From Isoetes taiwanensis (taxonomy: Eukaryota; Streptophyta; Lycopodiopsida; Isoetales; Isoetaceae), in contig JAJEKV010000008.1 in assembly GCA_021234155.1 (NCBI GenBank), forward strand, positions 2,861,483 through 2,925,482: a stretch of DNA of 64,000 nt. Reading direction: 5' to 3'. The notes under the pieces were generated by a model. The model saw only the letters and a list, made by a program, of their open reading frames with translations, did no database searches and had not been told where the DNA came from. Within the stretch, counting starts at the first letter, position 1. Each line of letters starts with the position of its first letter. Both the position numbers and the translations under genes were made by a program. Shown here in pieces: positions 23,310 to 34,900 of this stretch.

Positions 23310-26300
23310 TAGTTCAAAAGTAGCATGTAGATTGAAGGCGGTTTAAACTTTTTGAAGAACAAAATGAGTTTATTTACCTTGTTTCTAATTAAACCTCGAC
23401 ACGGCATTTTAAGGAAAACAATAGGGCAGATCGACTGGGCGAGAACTGCTGGGACGATAGCACAGCCAAGGCCGTGCCCTTTGAGGCTCAACCGTGGGTT
23501 AGGCCCGCCCATGATGTCATAAATTATCAAATTAAAGTCATAAAATGCCTGTGCCCTGCGAATAAATTAGAGCATCAAAGCTTTCTTCTGGAATTAATCC
23601 TGCTCAAAAGCCAGAAACTGAAACCTTGATACTTGTAACTTTCAAAAGAGCAACAAAAGGACTTCCAGTTTTGCCCTCCTATTCTTTGTGGTCCTCTTTA
23701 ACATACTATATCTCTGTTTCTGAAAATTTTGACGCAGATGATAGAAACTTTGGCATAACCTGATGTTTGGAAATAAGCCCCAGACCTCTATACCCCATTT
23801 CATCGGCCGAAAACGGAATACCCTCGTTTCATCTTAAGAAGGAGTTTTTACCTGTTTTGCTTCATGATTTGCAGTAGCAGTGGTTGCATTTTGCGATAGC
23901 ATCCAATGCGGCAATCCCACAACTGGCACAACAAAGCTCTAGCGACTCACGGCGAGGCCTGGTGCCGTGCGCCCAGCGAGCAGCTACGATCGCAGAATCG
24001 TGCTATAAGCGGTGGCGATGTGGAGTCGATTGAATTGCCGGAATAGGTCTGATTGATTCCCTACCCTGGCCAGAATAAATCCCTTTTTTGAGGTTTTTTG
24101 TTTCATAGCTTGCCTTAAACTGCAAGGTGTATTTACATGTCTCATACGGAAGAATAGTTTAGAATTTTTGCAACATGGCTGGCTCTCAGATCAAATGATT
24201 TCATTTGAAACCGATTCTGGCATGCAATCCAGACATTGCTTTAAAGCAAAGTAATTCCATCGCCAGAAGCTTGTGGCCCAAACACGTGTAAGACAAAGAA
24301 AATAAAAAAAATATATATATACAGAAATGGCACAAAAATTAACGTGCCGAGCCGAGAGGCCTTCTTAGCGACGAAAATATTAGGAACATATTTTCTCAAA
24401 CAAAAAATCAAACTGCCTTATATATGTTGTGATTGACGGTGGCATGGATTACACAATTGGCTCATATAAGGGCTTGTATGGTCATGAGATATGATTGTTT
24501 TATTATAGCTCCAAAAGTTAGTCGTCCCTCTCCAAAGAGCCCAATGCCTTATAGAGTTTGGGCATATGCAAATAGGACATACAACTCACTATATAAATTG
24601 GACATATGGAGAAAAAGAAGGAAGAGCATTAGGATTGGTACAAAACAATTGTACGTATGCATTCACGAAGAAAAGAAAAGAAAATAGAAAGATTACTTCA
24701 TCCAAACAACAAATTACCTCCATGAACATAAAGAAAAAATTTAAGTAACATAAAGAAACATGCACTATGACATCTAAGGATTTAGCTTTTCAACAATTCT
24801 AACAATAATGGCACATAGACGTATTGTTCTATCCTTATTGCTCTATCCTTATTGTTTTTTTTTTGGATCATTGGATCCATGCATAGTTCCATGGGCATGC
24901 GAATGAAGAAACATGCAATTTCCCATCAGGAGCCACGTATAAACATGCCACTTATCATGCTGGCTATTATCGTGTATACATACATAGGTATACTTCAATA
25001 TATACACATAAAAATGCACGAACACCATTGCATTCACAAAGACACATAGAACAAGGTAAGAAGAAGCGGATAGAAGAACTTAGAGTCAAGGCGTGGCATT
25101 TCACGAGAACATGATATAGCACAAACAACAGCGCAATTTTGTTGAAAGTACGTACTTCAACAAAATTTGGCCAAAGCGCAACATAGGATGACGTCACGGC
25201 TTATCTCACCCAGAACAATCTATCCTGAGGAGTCCCATATCACAGGAGTCATGTCTATCTACAGGCCCCAGCCGCCGGCAACAATTTGGAAACCCATAAA
25301 TTTGGAAGCGGGGCAACCATAAGCTGGAGTAGCCATAGCTAAGCCAGAGTATATCAAACCCGAGGAAGCCAAGCTTTATGCAAAAATCGGCCACAATTTC
25401 GAGAGAGCCTCACATTTACTGCCTCCTCGTGACTTTGCCCGGTGGTTGAAATAGTTCAAGAAGGCTGGATCTTCAAAAGCGAAACAAACGGCCTCTACAC
25501 CGCCGCTGCCTCCACAGCTCATGCTTCATCTGCCCGGCTCCACCCACCCACACCATGCCGGACCCGGCAGAGATTTCATGGTTACCCCAAAGTCAGCCCA
25601 CTTTTAACGAGAGCTAACCCTATTGCCCACTTACCATTCCCAAAATCATGGTAAGATGATTTGCCAAGCGCCTTAAGCGCAGATGCAGAAAGATGACTAA
25701 CATGCTCTTACAACAATTACTTATTTTTCACGTAAATACATGGCAAAGTGAAATGACTTTTTCTATTTGTCTATAGGCCCTTTCCATGCCATCTTTATGG
25801 CACGTGTATTGCATGTTCCTAGATATACATTCTATTTTAATGGTCTTATCCAATAGCAGAGTATTTTCCATGTGAAAGACTCCAATGGGGTCTAGAACGG
25901 AATAATACATGTCAATAAATTAATTGAGGCAAGATGGTTTGTAAGAGGAAATAAATAATGATTTCCAATCAAGATTCAAAATTATAATATGTTATCGAGG
26001 GTATCACATTGGTTATTAGCATTCTAATGTCTAGGGCATGAATCCATTTTAAATTTAGATATTCTATTATATGTTGTAGAGTTCAATAATATACAATGTT
26101 GCAACCTAGTTCAAAGTTCTAGGTCGAGCAAGACACTAAAAGCTACATTAACTTACTTTTTGTTTGGGTTGAAGCGGAGAGGAACATTTTGTCAAAAACT
26201 AAGTTAATCCTATTAGTAAAGAGAGATTCCCAATGATTGATTGGTTGTGTGTTATGAAGTGATTATAAATGTCAAAGACATTCTTATACATGATGATATC

Positions 26301-27010
26301 TAGCTTTAGAAAAAAGGTCATTAGATATCCTATGTGCTTTATAGCATAGCGTAAAATCTGGAAGCAAATAAATAATTTTGATCAAATTCATAATTTGAGG
26401 TCTTAGGCATGTGCCTGTGATGTATATGGCGGTTGGTTATGTGCCATGCACGTGAAGACTGTATGATCTGGAGATGATACAAAGCTGTATAATATATACT
26501 ATATACTACTCCCAATGAAATAGCATTTTTTAAGAAGCCTATGATGGCCACAGCATTGTCTTGTTATAACTTTGGGCTTAACTGGCCATATTAAGTCGCC
26601 AAGTGCAATATAAGAAGGCCATATGTACATATAGAAATCGGTGAGATGTACCATATTGAGTCTTATTTTCCATCCTTGGCTGTCCTGCAGCCACATGACG
26701 ACAACCTGAGAAGAGACTTTCACACTGGCAGAGGGAAAAATAAATGTAAAAGAAAGTGAAAGATAAGATGAATGCTGTATAGTGATATTGATGTGGATGA
26801 GTGCAGGGTTCATGGGCTATCAATAAATTCTTGAGTGGCAAGACCTCTCCCAAGTTGAAAAACATTGTTTGGGACCATTAGAAATGCCCTAGATCCAACT
26901 GCAAAGGGAGATAATGATATGCATCTAGGTGCATGTGTAGGGGGTTCTTGAAGGAGGTGGCGACACGACGCAATTAGGATCGAACACGACATTAGAGAGA
27001 GACACAGTCC
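23310..27010. other. gene-free stretch
   Basis: No supported gene. Open frames here are 60-105 codons without recognisable motifs. A plus-strand segment at about 25.24-25.57 kb reads as protein-like text with two in-frame stops, but I cannot assign it. There is a short AT dinucleotide run near 24310. Confidence 0.45.
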
Positions 27011-27027
27011 AACTAACAATGTGGAAG

Positions 27028-27172
27028 AAAAAGGGAAGACCTCAATATTCAAGTCCAGAAAAAAGGCCCAAGAAACCAGGTTCCCTCCATATCAAAAAGG
27101 GAAGACCTCCATATTCAATTCCAGAAAAAAGGCCAGGAAACCAGGTTCCCTCCATATGGAAAAGAGAAGAAC
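27028..27172. repeat. 66-bp tandem repeat, two copies plus a partial third
   Basis: The unit starting aaaaagggaagacct spans 27028-27093 and again 27094-27159, with a degenerate partial third copy after that. Since 66 is divisible by 3, the open frame 27019-27216 repeats a 22-residue Lys/Pro-rich peptide (GRPQYSSPEKRP, then GRPPYSIPEKRP). It is probably non-coding; it lies about 1.8 kb upstream of the MORC start codon. Confidence 0.85.
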
Positions 27173-27736
27173 TGTGGGCATCTAGTGTCAGAGAAGGTGA
27201 AAAAAAAAGGTTTTAATGGTAAAAAAAAAAAAGAGAGCATAAAAGTAAAGATGAACAGGGAAGTGAAGGGATGTATTGACTGTTCTCTAGCCAAGGGGAC
27301 CCAAAATGTAAATTCCAATCCAATTAAACAAAAATATATCACACAGAAAAGACAACACATAGACTGATACACAGACATGGACAGAATATAATACACTCTC
27401 TCTCTTCCTCTGTACTGTTTCTCCATACTTTGAAGCTCTTCTTATTAGCCTTGTAATAGCCCACTTCTAGTCTTCTGCTTTCCCTTTTACTCTTTGTCAG
27501 CATACCATTCACTAATCCTTTGAATAAAAGCAAAAAAACATGCATTTCTATCTCGATGCTGCTTCTGCAGCTCAAGCAGCAGCAGCAAAGCAGCTCCTGG
27601 ACAGTTTATTGCGTTCAAGATCTCGCTGGGAATGGCTGTAGATTTTGCTTAAACAAGTTCGATTCCATGAATAATTTGATGCAAATTTTATGCTGCTCTT
27701 GCAGTTTGCATTTGTCGGAACACTGATTGTCTGAGC

Positions 27737-27857
27737 AAGGATTAGGTTTTGGGTTTTGGGTATAATTGGTTAGGGAGCTTAGTTTTGAGTAAAGGAGCTG
27801 GAATCCGGTATGGCTTGCTGAGCAGTTGGAGTGGACGGCGTTGCTGGACGGATCCAG
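27737..27857 (+). promoter_or_regulatory. possible 5' untranslated exon of the MORC gene
   Basis: At 27858 a consensus donor (ATCCAG|GTATGT) has no coding frame attached to it. The MORC start-codon exon is preceded by a good acceptor (TTTTTGCAG before 28879), 22 bases upstream of the ATG at 28901. A spliced leader with a roughly 1-kb intron would explain both sites. The 5' end of this exon is not visible. This is inferred from splice signals only. Confidence 0.35.
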
Positions 27858-28900
27858 GTATGTCCTTAATCGTGCTCTTAAATTGCTACTATGAGCTTCA
27901 GCTGCCGGACCTTTGCAAAGATACACGATTAATGAACGTTTTAACTACTGGAGATGATACTCTTTGGTCCAGAATGTGGTCCACAGGAGTACCATTCTGA
28001 GATAGTTACGGAAATTAGTTATGAATTGCTGCAGTGATACTCAGAAGACTACTACATTAAGCTCATGAATGACAGAAGGCAAAGGCCATTTTCTTTTATG
28101 AAGATACCACTCCATCAACACTACAAGAGCAGTGCGTACTACAACTACATGTTTCCTGATAACATATAGATGCATCCGACTTATGAGAAGGAAAACTTGG
28201 GAGCTGTTATTTTAACAATCTGAATATATAACTATGACAAAAAAAGAACATACGGGATGCCTTGCTATGAAAGGCAAAAATGACGACAAATAAGATCAAT
28301 TCACGATGTCACATGAAAATGCCAATTTTGTGATGGCTAAATATTGGTCGTTAGCAGTAGATTGGCCTCCATCTTAGCTATGAAATTCATGTTTCATGAA
28401 AATGCCACATCTCAAAGATGAACAGGTTAACCACTGGAAGCAGTGTTGAAAACAGGAATTAAATTGGACCTCAAATGATCATCACATTCATGCAGAACAC
28501 AACTGGCTTGGAAAGATTGATGTCCATATTGGGGAAGAATAAACATGTTTAGTACATATGGACGAAAATATTTGTCATTAAGATCAGTTGTTTGCTTTCT
28601 TGCCTATTGCATTAATTAAAAACTCCAATTTCTCTTGGCACCGAAGTCATTGCAATCTTGTCTCCAGTTCAAGAAATCAGAGGTAGAAAACTTAGGCTTC
28701 CTTAATTATGTTACATAAGTACACCTTAAGACAAAATGGCAATTCTTGCAGAAGACCATAACTCCTCCTATTTTGTTGGAATCCATCAAGCAGCCTTTGT
28801 TCTTACCCTGGACGATTTGTTTCATTTTCAAAATACTATTCTTATTTATCACTTATCATTTAGAATTCATTTTTGCAGGTAGCTGCAGTACTGTAGGAAC

Positions 28901-31900
28901 ATGGCAAGGTTTCCTGCGTTTCAGTACAAACATGTCAAACATTGTAGCACCCATCCCAAGTTCCTTCATAGCAACAGTACAAGCCACCGATGGGCGTTTG
29001 GAGCTATTGCAGAGTCAGTTAACAATAACATTCGTTGCAATTATGTCTCTCAATTGGTTTGTTGATATCCAAAATTTCCAGGCTGATTGACAACGCAATA
29101 GATCCGGACGTGAATGCATCCCAATTTTGTATTGATTTGAGGGAGTTCAATGGAGAACCTTGTCTTGTCTTGATGGACAATGGGTGTGGTTTAACACCAG
29201 AAAGACTTCATAAAATGCTTAGTTTTGGCCATTCAAAAAAGGTAGAATGGACATTACTTTCTGCATAATTTCTTAATGAAAGTTGTGACTTTTCAAAAAC
29301 AATGAGTACTTGATTGTTTGCAGCAAATGACACCAGGAGACAGGTCTATCGGAAAACATGGAAATGGTTTTAAAGTGAGTGAGAAGGCAGTAAAATGCTT
29401 GTTATTGTTTCAAGTTGGTTTTTTTTTTTTAACCTTCAAAATATCATCTTCAGTCAGGAACGATGCGATTGGGAAGGGATGTGCTTGTGCTGACAAAGTG
29501 TGTAGTCAGCATGACAGCAGGATTTTTATCACAAACGTTTTTGGTATGTTTTCAATATTTAAAAACCATCTTCATGTTACAAGTCAGTTTCTTATAGCCA
29601 TTAGAGGTCGCAAACTCATCTCCGCTGGAAATCCTAGATGTTAATAAATTATTCTTCCTTCTTTTTTATGCTGTTATGATTTATCGAAGAAGTGTTTGCT
29701 TTGACATAATATTTGACGTTTGTTATTGCTGCTAGTTTTTATTGTAAAGTATACATTGCTATTCCAAGCTTACAAAATCTACATCTGCTAAGATCAGAAT
29801 CACTCCTGCAGGCTGATGTAGGTGCTGAAGACATTCTTATACCACTGATATCTTGGGATTTGAAAGGAAATATCCTTTTGTAGTCGCTGCTTCTTTCCAT
29901 TTTTGGTTTTCCAGCTTTCTTAGTTAAATGAATTTCTTAACTACAGAACAAATCGGCTCTCTCCTAGGCATGCGGATATCGAAGAGAGTTTGCAGGCAAT
30001 CTGCAACTATTCAATTTTCCCTGATGAAGCTAGCATTCTTGCTCAATTGGATGCCATTCCTGGAACCGGAACTGTATGTGCAACAATGTGCTACCAATTT
30101 TTTTACAACCTTAATCTAATGTCACCACCATATGTTCTGTTCAGATTCTGATTATTTCAAATCTGAGGCGTCATGAAGGAGTGCTTGAATTGGATTATAA
30201 GACTGATCCGCATGACATTCGAATAACATCCGAAATAACAAGTTCGCACTATCAACAGATACGTCCTAACCAGGTGAGCTCATGACATTTCTCATATTAG
30301 TAAGCATGAGGTTAACAGTTCTTATTTAGTAAAACATGGCAATCCATTTCTTCTCTTTAGTTTTCCTCAAACTAGGTGCAAAGACCCTTAATTACCTATA
30401 AATACTGCTAACACGAAAGACCATTGTGCCTATTATTCTTGTCCTATAATATTTAAGAATATACAGCGTTATACTTGGCATCAGATGTATGAGTCAATTG
30501 AACAATTAACAACTACTTCAATTTCATAATACAATCTTTTCATGTAACCAAGGATGGACTAAAAGTAGAAAAAGTTAATCTGCGCCTATTGTCTGACCTC
30601 TTCCCCTTGTCATTCTACTTTAATATCCATAGAAAAAATTTAAGAAGACCCTAAGATCATGTTTACGCAATTCACCTCTTAAATTCTAATTCATTTTCTT
30701 CTAAATAAGCTTTCAAAAGATCCTGTCTAATGTATGGAAGTTTTAGGCAGATATTAATTTGTAGCTTTTGATCATTTGTTACTCGTGAACCTTCTTATTA
30801 AATCCTCAGTTGTTTATGCAGCCAAATTCGACTGATGTGCCAACAGATTATTCTCTTCGTGCATATGTAGCTATTCTGTATAAAGTCCCACGAATGCAGA
30901 TCTTTATAAGGTATGCTGCTGCCATTTGTGCCATAAATTCATATCATAAGACACTGCAGAAATTGCTTGCCTTTCTAGATATACACTCTGCCTTCAGCTT
31001 TACGGAGATAAGCCACTAGATTGCTGCTAGCTGCAACAATTTGAGGAATGCAATATTCTAAATCCCGGCTCTCTATGAGGATCATAATGTCTAAATCCAT
31101 GATTTGAGTTTTCCCAGGAAAGGGAATATTTGAAGAAAGCATGGGGCGCTTCCATTGTCTCTTCATACATGACTAATTGGTACACTACAAATGAGTACAT
31201 CATTTCTGGCGTATAAGCAAAGTTGGCCAATACAGAAATATGAAGTCTCTGCACCGCAAAGATCTTGAATCACTAACAAGAGAAAATGTGCTTGAAAACT
31301 TTAAAATAACCAAGGATTACTAAAAGCTTAGCAGAGGGGATCCACAAAAATATCTTTCAAATGCTGGATTCCAGACTTTCTCATCCCAACATGCCACTTA
31401 GGACCAGGAGATAAAGCTTTCAATTGTCTCCGTTCCAATGGCAATCCATTTTTGCCTATTGTGGCTTTACCTTTCTTATTGTTGGCCCTCATTATATACC
31501 AATCTATAATAGAACTCATACAGACCTCTCTTTGTAAAGTGCGAAAGAAGAAAGTTGGAAGTCTAAACATGCACTGGCGTGACAAACCCAAAGAAAAAAC
31601 AATGTTATCTAAAAGTGCATTGCTAACACATCATTTTACAGGGATCATAAAGTCAGGACAAAAAGGATAGCAGGCCTTCTAAGCCAAAAGGAGGTGGAGA
31701 CATATAAACCCATGGGAGTTTCAGAGACTACCAAGATTGAATTAGGGTAGAGTTTTCAAATTTCTCTTAAATATTACGTGTCTGATATTATGGAAGCAAC
31801 AGAAGCGGTTCTTATTGCTTTTTGTCTAACCATGCAGATTTAATTCAGACAATAGGAATTTGTATGGCATGATGTTGTATCATCGAAATCGTCTAATCAA

Positions 31901-34900
31901 GCCATATATGAGGGTCAGAATTAACCCTTTCTTCTAGTCAGCAGCTTGCCACCTCTGTTTTTACTAATGAATGCTGAATGCTCAGGTTGGCATGCAACTC
32001 GAAGAGAATGAAAAAGGAATGGGTGTGCTTGGTGTAGTGGAAGCAGACTTCCTCCAGCCAACGCATAACAAACAAGTATGTAGTTATCTAGACAAATGGA
32101 AGATAGAACATAAGGAATGAAACACTAAATCTCGTAGATGTGATAAATTGAAACAAATTTCTAAGGGTCTTGATTTAGAGTGTAAAATATAAGGACACAA
32201 AAATAGAAAAAAACAAACTATGAAGAAAAATATCCAAAAGAGAATTAATTTAATTTAAACTAAAGCAAACAACTGCTAATACAAATTTCTTTCTTGAACT
32301 TTGCTCTAACTCTTAAACTCTATCTCGTCGTTCTGGATGGCATACTTGATTTGATCATGCTATAATGTAGGTAACAAGGTAACAAATGCAGAAAGAAAAT
32401 ATTAAGAAGGAAAACTATTTGCACTTAAGATGATAGTCATGGCCTATCCTGGGCCACCATGGGTCGTGTTACGTGCACACACTTCTCTACGGGCTCAGGC
32501 ACGACCTTATATACCACGTCCCCATTGATTAAAAGTACAGATAGACTAAGGTTAAATCCTGCACAACAACGAGATTTATTCGGGATGTGAAACAGATGGG
32601 TCAAAGAAGAGGGCACCATTCTGCCGCCAAAACTATGCTGTCACAAATAGTAAAGCTTTCCATTAGATGTATATGGGACAACTGTTGCCCATGTGATCTT
32701 TAGTCCAATAAGATCGTTCTTTCCGTCTTACCCTCTGGCACATTTTAAATGGTTTCATATCATTGTTGAGTAGCATACCAGCTGAAATGGAAAGAGAATA
32801 ATTGTCCTAGGTGATGTTAATGCTGCAGTATTTGGACTCTTATGGCTAAAAAAGACTCTGCTTTTAGGATTTTGATGACACCACAGCATACCGTCGACTT
32901 TTAAAGAAGCTTGCTGATGTATTGAATGAATACTGGTACGTAACTTAAATAAATTACCTGTCCTGTGTCTTCCCCTTTTTGTTTTTGGTTGAAAGCAGTA
33001 TATTGCATGATTAAGTAGGGCTACAGAAAGTTACGGTCTTTTCCTGCTTCCTTGACTTCTTTTCAATGTCCAACATACAGGTGGGAGAAGAAAGAAAGAT
33101 TAAGCCTTCTTTCGCCGCAGGCTGATTTCAGTAACAGACGACATTCACCAAACAACATATCCGAAGAAGACATCCCAGATGTTATATGGGTATATACACA
33201 ACAAAGAAGACCAGCTTACTTTCAAATTCTTAATACGATTTGATCTTGAAATTGTCTACAACAGGTACAATGTGATAATCCAAGCTGCTTGAAGTGGCGT
33301 ATTTTGCCTGATGGAACAGATCCTACATCTCTTCCAGATACATGGTATGGCACAGCCAGAGCTTGACTACAGACTGATAATGCCGTCCTCATCAATAATT
33401 TCTATGAATTTTTTCTAATCTGGCTTATTTGACTCGGATAAATATATTCTCTTAAACACTAAGTTCTGATCTGGCATTCTCTATGCTCGTTCAAGTGTTG
33501 GTGAAGTATATTCTAGCTATTTCATTGACCTATTCTACATGGCATTTAGGTACTGTGAGTATCATCCAGATTCCAAATACCGGAGGCACGAGGAGCCCGA
33601 GCAAGAATGGGATGCATCTGTTCCTCATGAAGTTAGTACATTTGAACTTATAGCACGTCTATTTGCAATTCATACTTTCTTGCGGTTCCTAAACTCAACT
33701 CGTCTTCGAGTTTAGATTGTAGAACGCAGAAAAGAGCGAAAGAGGGAATATGACCGTGAAAGGAAGGAGAGAGAAGCACAAAGGAGAAGGCAAAAGCTAG
33801 TAATTTTTTCACACTATTGATAATTCCCAACCAAGATTATTTCTTATATGATACCCACTTTAGATCTTCTATATCTGAGTGCAGGAGGCCCTTGCTAAAG
33901 AAGATCAGAAGCAGAAAGAAGCTATTAGAAAAGAGATGGAGGAAAAAGCAGCTCTGGAGCAACTTAGATTTGAAAAGGTGCATAACCTTATTTCCTATGA
34001 ACATATCCTGGATCACGATATAACTAACTTATTATCTGCAGGAGAGGAAAGAACATGAGGAGCAAGTACAACGGCTACAAAAGGCATGTCCTTTTCACTA
34101 TTTCCTTATCCATTTTGACAACAAAATCTCTGATCTTGTCTCCCTTTCAGGAAGTTGCAGAGGCACAAGCTTTCCGGGACGAGATGACGAGGAAACATGA
34201 GGAACTTTTGAAGCAACTACATGGTCGGGAAGAAGCTGCTGCAACAAAAGAATTCTCGAGTTTCCCAACCATGGAGGAAAATGTCGTCCAGGTTTCTGAG
34301 CATGTATGTGCAATGGTCCTAATTATTCGCATAAGGCTTTTGTCATCATTGCCTGCCTGAAGTCTTGAAATGAGGATGAACTGAATAAATGCCCTTTGAG
34401 AGCAGACTGTTTAAGCTTCAAAATCAGTAAGCTGGACAACTGAAAACGAAATAGAAAATATCTTGTTGCATCATGATGGCATTGCTGTGCTCTCCAATCA
34501 AAGTGAGGTAGTTTCCTGTCAATCACCTGATAAATAATATCTCCAATTAGAGATAATCTAGATATATCTTTTTAGGTGCCAACATAATCTTCGAGGAGAT
34601 ATTTTATGCTCTTATTTATGAGCCAATATTTCAATTTCAAGTTCAATTCTAGGCATTATTGCATATCTTAACTTCATTACCATGCCTGGGGCAAAGGACT
34701 ACATACATCTAATCCTCATTGGAGCTCCATCTCTTTGTCCGGCAATTCGGCCTGTTCCTAAAGAGAAAAATAAGGTTTGTAGTCCATGTTTTCCAGGAAT
34801 ATTCTCAAACAGGCTCTGGTGAATTCTCTGAGGAGACAAGAGAGGTTTCAGCATCAAAGACCACATCAAAAATGCTCATCGATTCGGGCAGGCGTGATGA

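Noticed and set aside
25240-25570. Protein-like plus-strand text (PEYIKPEEAKLYAKIG)
   Set aside because: Two in-frame stops, no recognised family and no splice context. Too weak to call.
30911-31837. Apparent loss of an S5-domain exon in MORC
   Set aside because: Joining 30910 to 31838 keeps frame, so an exon deletion seemed possible. The exon was then found at 31642-31746 (HKVRTKRIAGLLSQKEVETY) with good splice sites and correct phase.
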